Part shown: positions 9,801-18,400 of the stretch, piece by piece
How positions within the stretch are numbered: position 1 is the first letter of the stretch
Layout: every line of letters begins with the position of its first letter
From: Sphingobacteriia bacterium
GTDB lineage: Bacteria; Bacteroidota; Bacteroidia; Bacteroidales; 4484-276
DNA length: 34,871 bases
Reading direction: 5' to 3'
Assembly (NCBI GenBank): GCA_009930115.1
Contig: RZYY01000017.1
Coordinates: forward strand, 1-34,871
Notes under the pieces: generated by a model
Seen by the model: the letters and a program-made list of their open reading frames with translations, nothing else
The model's database searches: none
What the model was told of the DNA's origin: nothing
Position numbers and translations under genes: made by a program

Positions 9801-9991
9801 TTTCCGACAAGGTTAACTGCCAAAAATGCCAGTAACAATTCGAACCAGGTAGCGTTGTAAACCCATACTTTTGATGCGTCCGAACCATAATCATTCTCGA
9901 TAAAGGTGGCAACTGCAATTGAGATTCCGAAAAAAGTCAGAAGAACAATTGTAAGTTGCATCGAAAAAAAAGACCTGAAAAAATTTTTCAT
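6854..9991 (-). CDS. ccsBA: Fused ResB(CcsB)-CcsA cytochrome c biogenesis / heme transport protein
   Basis: 1045 aa; N-terminal ResB-type TM region ([35 protein letters not shown]), C-terminal CcsA tryptophan-rich motif [21 protein letters not shown]. Confidence 0.9.
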   Translation of the reverse strand: [1045 protein letters not shown]

Positions 9992-10224
9992 GAGAAACGG
10001 TAAAATTGATTTTTTAAAAAATATAAAAATCCGGTTAATACGCAGTATTCAAACAGTTAATTGATTAATCCGGCACACCATTATCTTTCATGTGAGGCAA
10101 AAATAGCATAAAAACGAATTTTATTACTTAAATTAGTTTTTTAGAAAGCAGGTCAATTTGTCAGGCATCAAAAACTGGCACAAATTTTCGTATCAGCTTT
10201 CGCAAATAACTAAAAATTAATCGA

Positions 10225-10800
10225 ATGAACATAACCAGCGTTATATCTCATCCTGATTTGATTAATCGGATTGAAAAACTCGATAAGTCTTATCTGATGC
10301 TTTTTAAGAGTGGGTCGGAATTAAGTGAGTGTGCGCTCCGGAATATTTCGAAGGTGGAAAATGATGACATCAGCCTTTTTTTGGCAGATGTTTCCGAAGT
10401 AAGGGACATTCATGAAAAATACAGTGTTAAAACTGTACCTACTCTGCTTGCATTCGACAAGGGCGTATTTCAGAATGTTGTAAAAGGTTGCAATAATCCG
10501 GATTTTTACCGTTCATTTTTTGAGAATACGTTTTATGCTGCCGGCGAAGAGGATGAAAACACCCAGCCCTCTGTTACGGTATATACTGCACCTTCCTGTT
10601 CTTGGTGTAATACATTAAAGTCACATCTGCGCAAGAATAAAATCAGATTTACCGAAATTGATGTTTCAACTGACCCTTCACTTGCTGAAGATTTGGTGAG
10701 AAAAAGCGGTCAGCAGGGTGTTCCTCAGACAGAAATTAACGGTGAGATCATTGTTGGATTTGATAAAACAAGAATCAATAGATTATTAAATATTAATTAA
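10225..10800 (+). CDS. Degenerate thioredoxin domain fused to glutaredoxin
   Basis: 191 aa; N-terminal Trx-like fold without CxxC (LFKSGSELSECALRNISK...KYSVKTVPTLLAF), C-terminal glutaredoxin VTVYTAPSCSWCNTLKSHLRKNKIRFTEIDV...GQQGVPQTEINGEIIVGF. Confidence 0.82.
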   Translation: MNITSVISHPDLINRIEKLDKSYLMLFKSGSELSECALRNISKVENDDISLFLADVSEVRDIHEKYSVKTVPTLLAFDKGVFQNVVKGCNNPDFYRSFFENTFYAAGEEDENTQPSVTVYTAPSCSWCNTLKSHLRKNKIRFTEIDVSTDPSLAEDLVRKSGQQGVPQTEINGEIIVGFDKTRINRLLNIN

Positions 10801-10821
10801 AAGTGTAAAGGAGAAATTACA

Positions 10822-11109
10822 ATGAAAGAACTTCAACCATTAAATCAAAATGTCATTCTCGACCTGGACGAAAGCAAAAAAGAACAACGTACTTCAGGTG
10901 GTATTATCATTCCTGATACAGCTAAAGAAAAACCCCAGATTGCGCGGGTAGTAGCTGTTGGAAATGTTGAGAATCCCGGAATTGCAGTTGGTGATCTGGT
11001 TATTTACAAGAAATATTCAGGAACTGAACTCGAATACGAAGGGCATAAATACCTTTTTATTCCCTATGCAGATCTTTTGGCCAAAATTGTTGAGACTGAA
11101 GAGATTTAA
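10822..11109 (+). CDS. groES: GroES-like co-chaperonin
   Basis: 95 aa; LQPLNQNVILDLDESKKEQRTSGGIIIPDTAKEKPQIARVVAVGN...VGDLVIYKKYSGTELEYEGHKYLFIPYADLLAKI; preceded by aaggag. No groEL alongside. Confidence 0.85.
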   Translation: MKELQPLNQNVILDLDESKKEQRTSGGIIIPDTAKEKPQIARVVAVGNVENPGIAVGDLVIYKKYSGTELEYEGHKYLFIPYADLLAKIVETEEI

Positions 11110-11193
11110 TCTGTTTTCTGGATTTTATTGTCCGGACAAGCTGTAAAAATTTTTGGCTTCTGCTGATTTCGAAGAGCATTTCGTTCATATTCC

Positions 11194-11275
11194 AAAAGAG
11201 GCTGTTCCAAAAGTCTGGGTTTAAACAAAACGTTCAAAACCCGAATAAAAGACTTTTGAGACAGCTTTTTCTTTT
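11194..11275 (+). terminator. Large imperfect inverted repeat; terminator or MITE-like element
   Basis: Left arm aaaagaggctgttccaaaagtctgggttt (11194-11222); right arm aaaacccgaataaaagacttttgagacagctttttctttt (11236-11275). Reverse complement of the right arm aligns to the left arm with small gaps; T-rich tail. Confidence 0.5.
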
Positions 11276-11343
11276 TTAGCAGATTCACTGATCTTGTCTT
11301 AAATTGTGATTCATAAACTATCCGTTCTTATTATCTTGTACTT

Positions 11344-13050
11344 TTGCTAAAAAGTTGTGCCGTGATAAATAGATTTATTACAAGAGAGATAAAAATTGGC
11401 GAAATTGGCATTGGCGGGGATAATCCTATCAGGATACAATCTATGACCAATACCAACACGATGGATGTCAATGCTACAGTGGAGCAGATTCTTCGGTTGA
11501 CTGATGCCGGGTGCGAAATAGTCAGACTGGCTGTACCGGGCATTCGGGAAGCACATAAGCTGGAGGAGATTAAAAATGAACTGATAAAATTACGATGTAA
11601 TGTTCCATTGATTGCCGATGTTCATTTCAATCCCGAGGCTGCCATAATTGCGGCTTCTCTGATTGAAAAAGTGCGTATTAATCCCGGGAATTACACCGAC
11701 AGAAACACTGGAAAGGTAAATTTTTCTGATGTTGAAATTCTTGCTTCAAAACAAAGAATAAAAGATCGGATGACTCCTCTCATTGAGGTATGCAGAAAAT
11801 ATGGCACTGCTCTTCGAATTGGTTCAAATCATGGTTCATTGTCCGAAAGAATTGTGTCGCAATATGGCAATACACCTGAAGGAATGGTTGAGTCTGCACT
11901 GGAGTTTGTTCGGGTTTGCCGCGAATTAAATTTTCACAATCTGGTGCTTTCGATGAAAGCAAGCAATGTACGCTTGATGGTTTACAGTAACCGGTTGCTT
12001 GTTAAGCAAATGCTGAATGAAAATATGGATTATCCGATACATCTCGGGGTTACCGAAGCGGGCAACAGTGCCGACGGACGTTTAAAATCGGCAATTGGTA
12101 TCGGGGCTCTTCTGGCCGACGGAATTGGAGATACCATCAGAGTTTCGCTTACCGAAGACCCCGTGAATGAAATTCCTGTAGCGCAAGAAATCATTAAATA
12201 TTTTGATAATGAATATTCTGTTGAGAAAATACCGGAAGTTGACCATTTTTTTAATTTACCGCACAGCTATCAACCCCGTTATTCTGATCGCTCAGTGCTG
12301 AACACTGGGGAAAAATCTCCACTTGTACTTGGGTCAAAAACTAACCCGGAAGAGCAAAAACCAGACATTGTAATGCCTGATGGTTTAGCCGGCAAAAATG
12401 TACTTTTTATCCATGGTAACAATGCTGTTAAAAATGATGGTCAGCCAAACAATCAGATAATTGTTTTTGAAGCCGTTAGGGAGCACGCATTATTTGAAAT
12501 TAAGGAATTTATCCGGCAGAATCTAAAGGCTGGCAGTGAGGCTCCGGTTATTTTAAGAAAAAAATATTCTGGAAAGAACTTTTTAATAAAGGCTGCTCTT
12601 GATTTTGGTCCGGTGTTTTTGGAAGGTTATGGAGATGGATTGTGGATAGAATATGAAAAAGAAACGGATGGCGAAAATTCAGTTACTTTATCTTTTCAGT
12701 TGTTGCAGGCTTCAGGTGCCAGGATAACAAAAACCGAATACATAGCTTGCCCTTCATGTGGCCGCACTTTATATGATATACAAGCCTCGCTCGAAAAAAT
12801 AAGAAAAAAAACAGGACATTTAAAAGGGCTGAAAATCGCAGTAATGGGTTGTATTGTGAATGGTCCCGGCGAAATGGCTGATGCTGATTATGGTTATATT
12901 GGGATGGGAGCAGGTAAAGTGGCACTTTTCAAAGGTAAATTGCTGATGAAAAAAGGTGTTCCTGAAGAGGAAGCAGTTGACCAACTGATTGGGATTATTA
13001 AAGAAAATGGTGATTGGTGTGACCCTCCGCAACAAGTTACTTCAGTATAA
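11344..13050 (+). CDS. ispG: 4-hydroxy-3-methylbut-2-en-1-yl diphosphate synthase (long Bacteroidota-type IspG)
   Basis: 568 aa; IGGDNPIRIQSMTNTNTMDVNATVEQILRL, LIADVHFNPEAAI, RINPGNY, C-terminal CPSCGRTLYDIQ...VMGCIVNGPGEMADADYGYIGMG. The start is non-ATG: TTG 11344 in the track, or GTG 11362. Confidence 0.95.
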   Translation: MLKSCAVINRFITREIKIGEIGIGGDNPIRIQSMTNTNTMDVNATVEQILRLTDAGCEIVRLAVPGIREAHKLEEIKNELIKLRCNVPLIADVHFNPEAAIIAASLIEKVRINPGNYTDRNTGKVNFSDVEILASKQRIKDRMTPLIEVCRKYGTALRIGSNHGSLSERIVSQYGNTPEGMVESALEFVRVCRELNFHNLVLSMKASNVRLMVYSNRLLVKQMLNENMDYPIHLGVTEAGNSADGRLKSAIGIGALLADGIGDTIRVSLTEDPVNEIPVAQEIIKYFDNEYSVEKIPEVDHFFNLPHSYQPRYSDRSVLNTGEKSPLVLGSKTNPEEQKPDIVMPDGLAGKNVLFIHGNNAVKNDGQPNNQIIVFEAVREHALFEIKEFIRQNLKAGSEAPVILRKKYSGKNFLIKAALDFGPVFLEGYGDGLWIEYEKETDGENSVTLSFQLLQASGARITKTEYIACPSCGRTLYDIQASLEKIRKKTGHLKGLKIAVMGCIVNGPGEMADADYGYIGMGAGKVALFKGKLLMKKGVPEEEAVDQLIGIIKENGDWCDPPQQVTSV

Positions 13051-15253
13051 GTTTTTCATTATTAAGAAAAGTCCGGCCTTGAATTTTCAAAAAGTACAGC
13101 CCTTTACGCAAGTGACTAATATCAATGCTGCTTGTTCCTGTTAAGACTTCTTCCAAAACCGGGTTTCCGTAACCGTTAAATATGGTTATCCGATAATGCT
13201 CGTCAGGTGCAATCAGATGAATAACTCCGGAAGTTGGATTGGGAAAAATCTGTGGGTATTGCTCTTCGTTTAACAGGTTGGTTCCGGTTGGATTTAAAAC
13301 CAATCCGATGATTTTTGACAGACCATTTTCGGTGAAAGTGCCGTCAGAAGAAGGCATGGTCAGGTCATATTCAGCAATTAGATCAAATTCTTTTCCGGTG
13401 GCTGTTTTAAAAAGTTTGAAGGTAATCATCTCCCCTTCACTGAAACCAGTATTTTCTGAAGAAGTTGGATCATTACCAAATACCGTTATTCCGATAGTGG
13501 CTGCTTTTTGATTTATTTCTGCAAGCCCTGCGCAAATACCGTCGGGAGTGAAAGCCCCAATATAATCTCCAATTTCGAAAATATCCGAAATTGTGCCGGA
13601 GATAGCAAGAAGATGACTGGATGGTGCTACAACCGGATCAGGCCAGTAGGTGTTATTGAAGAATATGGCGTTTTTATTGCTCAGGTCGGATTTTTGGCTG
13701 TTACATTCAGGATAGGTTATGGTTGCACTTTGGCCTACTGCTACCATGTATGCTTTTCCGGGGACAAGGGTTTGCAGGGTATTGATCGACATTGACGGCC
13801 AGTAAATGTTGTTTCCGGCTATTTCTTTTACTACAATCAGACTATTTAGTACAGGATCGAAAAGCTGTTGAACAGAAACATTGCATTCGCTTTTTACAGG
13901 AATAATGTTCCAGGTAGGAACCAATGTTTTTGACATGCTGGTTAGCGGACAGCCGATTAATGGAAGTACGACATTCTGTGTGACTTTTATTTTGTATCCG
14001 TCGTTGACATTCCATAATCCGATGGTATTGATGTTTTGTGCGGGGAAATACATTTTTGTCAGGGTTTGCATGATTACCAGCTCGTTAACAATGGGGCTCA
14101 TGGTTTGTACCAGATTGTTGGACCTGGGTATATAATAACCTGATAGTCCGCTCCAGCCTTCAGGAATGAAAATTTCCTGTGTTTTATAACAATTCATTTC
14201 ATCTACTATGGACAGTCCTCCGCTGTACCATTTATTATCGCCAACGAGATATCCACCTGTCTGATAGTCAGGGTATGCAGGATATTCTTTCTGGTCACCG
14301 GTCCATGTAAATATTTTCCAATTCATTATTTCGCCATAGTCAAAGCCATCTTTTTCAATTGTGTAAATGTCATCGCCATTTGCCATTATGGGTGTGTTCG
14401 ATGTCCCGGTCCATTCTCCTGCACCTGCACAATGCAATTCGCCGTCGTCACCAACATAAAACACACCAATGTAATCGCCTTGCTGAAGTTGTATACCGCA
14501 AAGCGTTGGATTGGAGCTGCTAAAAATGGAAATTATATGCACCGATCCCGTATTCATGTAATTCCATCCGGGTGGAAGCCCAAAAGATTTTTGAATAAAT
14601 GAATAATCCTGACCGGAAATATTAGCGCTTAAATTTTCATAAACTCTGAATTCGGGTGTAAAGTTCCATGAGTCTGATATTGGTTTTAAGGTATCGCTAT
14701 AACAAGGTAAAACCTCTATTGAATAAACTCCTGTTTCACTTGTGGTTACTGTAATTCCGTTCTCAAAGATAACTTCAGTATTTGCAAGTGGTTCGCCTGT
14801 CTGACTATGCGTAAAGGTACCTGAAATAGTGAACACCTGTGTTGGTTCTCCCCAATAGTTTTGCTGGGTAAAATTTTTCTTTACATTGTAATAGGTTCGC
14901 TGTGGTGGGTCAAATTCATAAAAAGGATTGCAAAAGGAGGGTTCTGCAGTTCCGCTCCAGTTTTGCGGTACATCAAAAATATAGTAACCGTTTTCATTGG
15001 TTTGAGCCGATCCAATCCCACTGAAACTTACGGTTACGTCAGGGAAAGGAATAGTCATTGCTTCATTTTTGTAAACATATCCGGCAATTGACCACCAGAT
15101 ACCTTCATCGTTGAGCGTGGGGCAATCCTTAGAAAAGTAATCGGGTGACATTTCAGGACACACGATCGGATCATTATTTTCTGACGCCGAAGCGGTTTTT
15201 GCCCAAGACAATATAGCAAGAGGAATGATTATCAGAATGATTTTCAATTTCAT
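13037..15253 (-). CDS. T9SS type A sorting-domain surface/secreted protein of unknown function
   Basis: 738 aa; signal peptide, CarboxypepD_reg-like beta-sandwich modules, repeated GDYIGVF/GDYIGAF modules, C-terminal YPQIFPNPTSGVIHLIAPDEHYRITIFNGYGNPVLEE...LRKGLYFLKIQGRTFLNNEKLILK. Confidence 0.85.
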   Translation of the reverse strand: MKLKIILIIIPLAILSWAKTASASENNDPIVCPEMSPDYFSKDCPTLNDEGIWWSIAGYVYKNEAMTIPFPDVTVSFSGIGSAQTNENGYYIFDVPQNWSGTAEPSFCNPFYEFDPPQRTYYNVKKNFTQQNYWGEPTQVFTISGTFTHSQTGEPLANTEVIFENGITVTTSETGVYSIEVLPCYSDTLKPISDSWNFTPEFRVYENLSANISGQDYSFIQKSFGLPPGWNYMNTGSVHIISIFSSSNPTLCGIQLQQGDYIGVFYVGDDGELHCAGAGEWTGTSNTPIMANGDDIYTIEKDGFDYGEIMNWKIFTWTGDQKEYPAYPDYQTGGYLVGDNKWYSGGLSIVDEMNCYKTQEIFIPEGWSGLSGYYIPRSNNLVQTMSPIVNELVIMQTLTKMYFPAQNINTIGLWNVNDGYKIKVTQNVVLPLIGCPLTSMSKTLVPTWNIIPVKSECNVSVQQLFDPVLNSLIVVKEIAGNNIYWPSMSINTLQTLVPGKAYMVAVGQSATITYPECNSQKSDLSNKNAIFFNNTYWPDPVVAPSSHLLAISGTISDIFEIGDYIGAFTPDGICAGLAEINQKAATIGITVFGNDPTSSENTGFSEGEMITFKLFKTATGKEFDLIAEYDLTMPSSDGTFTENGLSKIIGLVLNPTGTNLLNEEQYPQIFPNPTSGVIHLIAPDEHYRITIFNGYGNPVLEEVLTGTSSIDISHLRKGLYFLKIQGRTFLNNEKLILK

Positions 15254-15366
15254 AGTGGTAATTATTATCTGTAAATATAAAACTGAATAGTAAACAATTG
15301 TAATTTATGTTTGTGCAAAACAAAAGTAATTAATTTTCAGCTCAAATACATTTTTTCCAATAAAAA

Positions 15367-15403
15367 AAACGGCTGGAAAAAGTTTGAATTTTTCCAACCG
15401 TTT
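15367..15403 (-). terminator. Rho-independent terminator downstream of the 15433..19002 gene
   Basis: aaacggctggaaaaa-gtttgaa-tttttccaaccgttt: 15-bp stem with one G-U-type mismatch. Read on the minus strand it is followed by a run of T, about 30 nt after the stop codon. Confidence 0.85.
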
Positions 15404-15432
15404 GTTATTTATGTATTTTTAGAAACCAGATA

Positions 15433-18400
15433 TTATTTCTGGAGAATAATTTTTTTACTAAAGAATACATCCACTCCGCTCAAACGAAGCAGATATGCAC
15501 CATCTTTATATGTATTAAGGTTAACCTCAATGGTTTTTGAGTTGTTAATGACAATATCCTTCATACTGAAAACTACTTCACCAAGCATATTGTTAATGGC
15601 TAGATTAACAGGATTTTTGCTGTAAGTTTTCAGTTCTATGATCAGATTTCCTTTTGTCGGATTTGGGAATAACTCGAGTGACCATTGGTCGGAAATATCA
15701 TAAATACCAGTACAGTCTTTAAATTCAATTATGATCTCATCTTCATCGGCACATCCATTAGGGTCGGTTACCTGCACCCAGAATGTTGCGATACCAATAC
15801 CCAATCCTGTAGTATCTACCAGGATAGTCTGAGTGGTTTCTCCGGTTGACCAGAGATAGGATGAACCAGGATTTCCGGCGTCAAGCAGTACTGTTTCGTT
15901 GGCACATACTTCCATATCTTCACCAAGATCAACTAACGGCAGAGGGAACATTGTTACTTCAAGTGGTTCAGAGGCTTCTCCGTTTCCGCATTCATTTACA
16001 CCGTAGACTGAGATGAAAGCATTGCCGATAAAATCTTCATCCCACGAAACTGTTCCGGTCAGCCAGGTTCCTTCAATAATCCCGGCATTTGATGGTTCAA
16101 GTATCCAAACATAAGAAGAGGCACCTGTGGCACCATTTATACTGTAAGTAGTCTGATAGGTGCCAAAACAAATTGTTGTATTTCCTTCGGGTAATGGAGC
16201 TTGTTCGGGAATAAAATTCACATTTACAGTAGTTTGACTACTTATAATGTTTTGTCCGTCATTTACTTCAACAAAGTAAATGGTTGTTCCGGTTGGTGTT
16301 GCGGTTGGGTCAGGCAAATTTGAAGTAAATCCGATTGGATCAGAAAACCAGTTATAGGTATAAGTGCCAGTGCCTCCTGAGGCTTCAGCCATAAGTTGAG
16401 TTGTTTCTCCTGAACACAGCGTTGATGGATCGGCTGTAACACTTACGGCAAGAGGAAGTAACGAACCAACATTGAGCGTTACCGGAACATCAAGAACCGG
16501 TATTTCCGGGTCATTGCTTTCAATTTTGATATTCCCGTAATAGGTACCTTCAATCAAATCTTCAGAGCTAAAATTGATCTCAATGATTTTATTGTTTCCG
16601 GGAGCAATGGTATCGGTTTCTCTTTGCACAAACATCCACCCGGAAACATTCACTGTATAATCTTCTGTTTCTCCATAACTCATATCAGCACAGGGATCGG
16701 TGGGAATGTTCTGCCATTCGGCTTTAACTCTCATACGTGTTTCTCCACTTTCCACACCGTCAGGAATAGTCAACTGAGCAGTATAAACGGTGTTATCATT
16801 TTCCAAATGGAATCCGTTGAGAACAATTTCTGATTCTTCAAAAGTTTCGTTTTTATCGAAATCCATCCAGATGGTGACCCATTGGTCACTATAACCTGTT
16901 TCCAATAATACATCGTAAGTTTCCCCGACGTTTACTTCTGTGCTCATTTGTGTAAAGTCGCCATAACCATTAGGACTACAACCGCTGTTGGTATTACTTA
17001 TATCGCCCATGGAGAAGCTGGTCAGACCATCCCCATACGAACAGTTGGCTGAAGGGATGCAATAATCTTTGGCATCACGGTTAGGTTGCGTTGAACCCGA
17101 AACCTCAAAAACCAGATCAAGTTCTCCTGTATTTTCGATGGTCAGATAACGAGTTGAAGTACTTTGAACAGCAATATTTTCGATAATTTCTTCAGGGTCA
17201 ACGGCGACGTGTGCATCGCCCCATTGCAATGATGATGCAGGGCCTGTTGATTCACCCTCAAGATGCATGGCAGTTACACGGTATTTGTAAATGCCATAGG
17301 CAGGTAAGTTGTCGGAATAGCTCAGTTCGGTAGTTGTGGCAATCTGAAAGTTATCGCGATAGATGATGAAATACTGGAATCCTGGTACATTTTCAAACTC
17401 CCACGAGAGATCAACCTGACCGGTTTCAAAAGTAAGCGCAGCAACCAGGTTTAATGGGCGTGGCAAATTGTTGGTTTCAAACGGAGAGACATAAGTCATG
17501 GCAACGCCTGAACGATTGTCAGTCCAGACCGGATAAACCTTTGAACCTCTTGAGGAAATTCCCAGGTAATCACCCATATATCCTCCGGCAAGCCCGCTGA
17601 TAGGAGCTGGTGTAAAATCCACATCACTTACCCGGAAATCTTCCCATGTTTCTCCTGCATCAAAAGAAACCGAGCACCAAACCTCGCATTTGTTGGCACT
17701 TACATTTCTGTCGTCGTAATAAATTACACTGAGTGTTCCTGTTTCGGGATCGCAACTAATCCATGGAAAATAGTGTTTTTTGCCAAGACCCGGAGTGTCC
17801 TGATTTACCCGTATCGGAGCAGACCAGTTTTGTCCCTGATCGGCCGATTTAATCATATAAACATCTACATCCTGCCCTGAGTTAATTCCGGGAACACCAA
17901 TATTTGCCCATACAATGTAAATGTTTCCGTTAAATTCTCCTCCGCTGATATCAACAGTCATTGAAGGGAATGAATTAACGCGGTGATTTTTGCCTGCTGT
18001 GGTAGTTCTTATACCACGAATATTTGAAATTATACGGGTAGCAGGTTCATAGGTAGCACCTCCGTCAAATGATCTGGTAAAACCAATCACTGATTCGTCA
18101 GAAGGCCAACTATCGTAAACAGCCCATGCAACATAGACTTCTCCGTTTGGTCCGGAATTGATATTTACTCCCTGATTATGGCTTCCTGCATTGATAGAAG
18201 CACTGATATTGGTTTTGCCGGTCCAGCTTACTCCGTCATTGGTCGAGCGCATGATCTCAATATCAGTATCGTTTGGTCCGTAAAAATCGGTCCAGGCATT
18301 GTAAAGATTACCTTCATAAGGGCTGGTTGGACTGTTGTCGATCCACAGGTGATTTTTGTCCAGTAATCCGCTAAAACTTGCATTGGCACACAAAACTGGT

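Noticed and set aside
6854-9991. ResB-CcsA fusion as a novel architecture
   Set aside because: CcsB/CcsA fusions are well known in Bacteroidota and Epsilonproteobacteria; ordinary.
11106-11288. 60-aa minus-strand ORF between groES and ispG
   Set aside because: Covers the inverted repeat itself; low-complexity Lys-rich start and no support as a protein.
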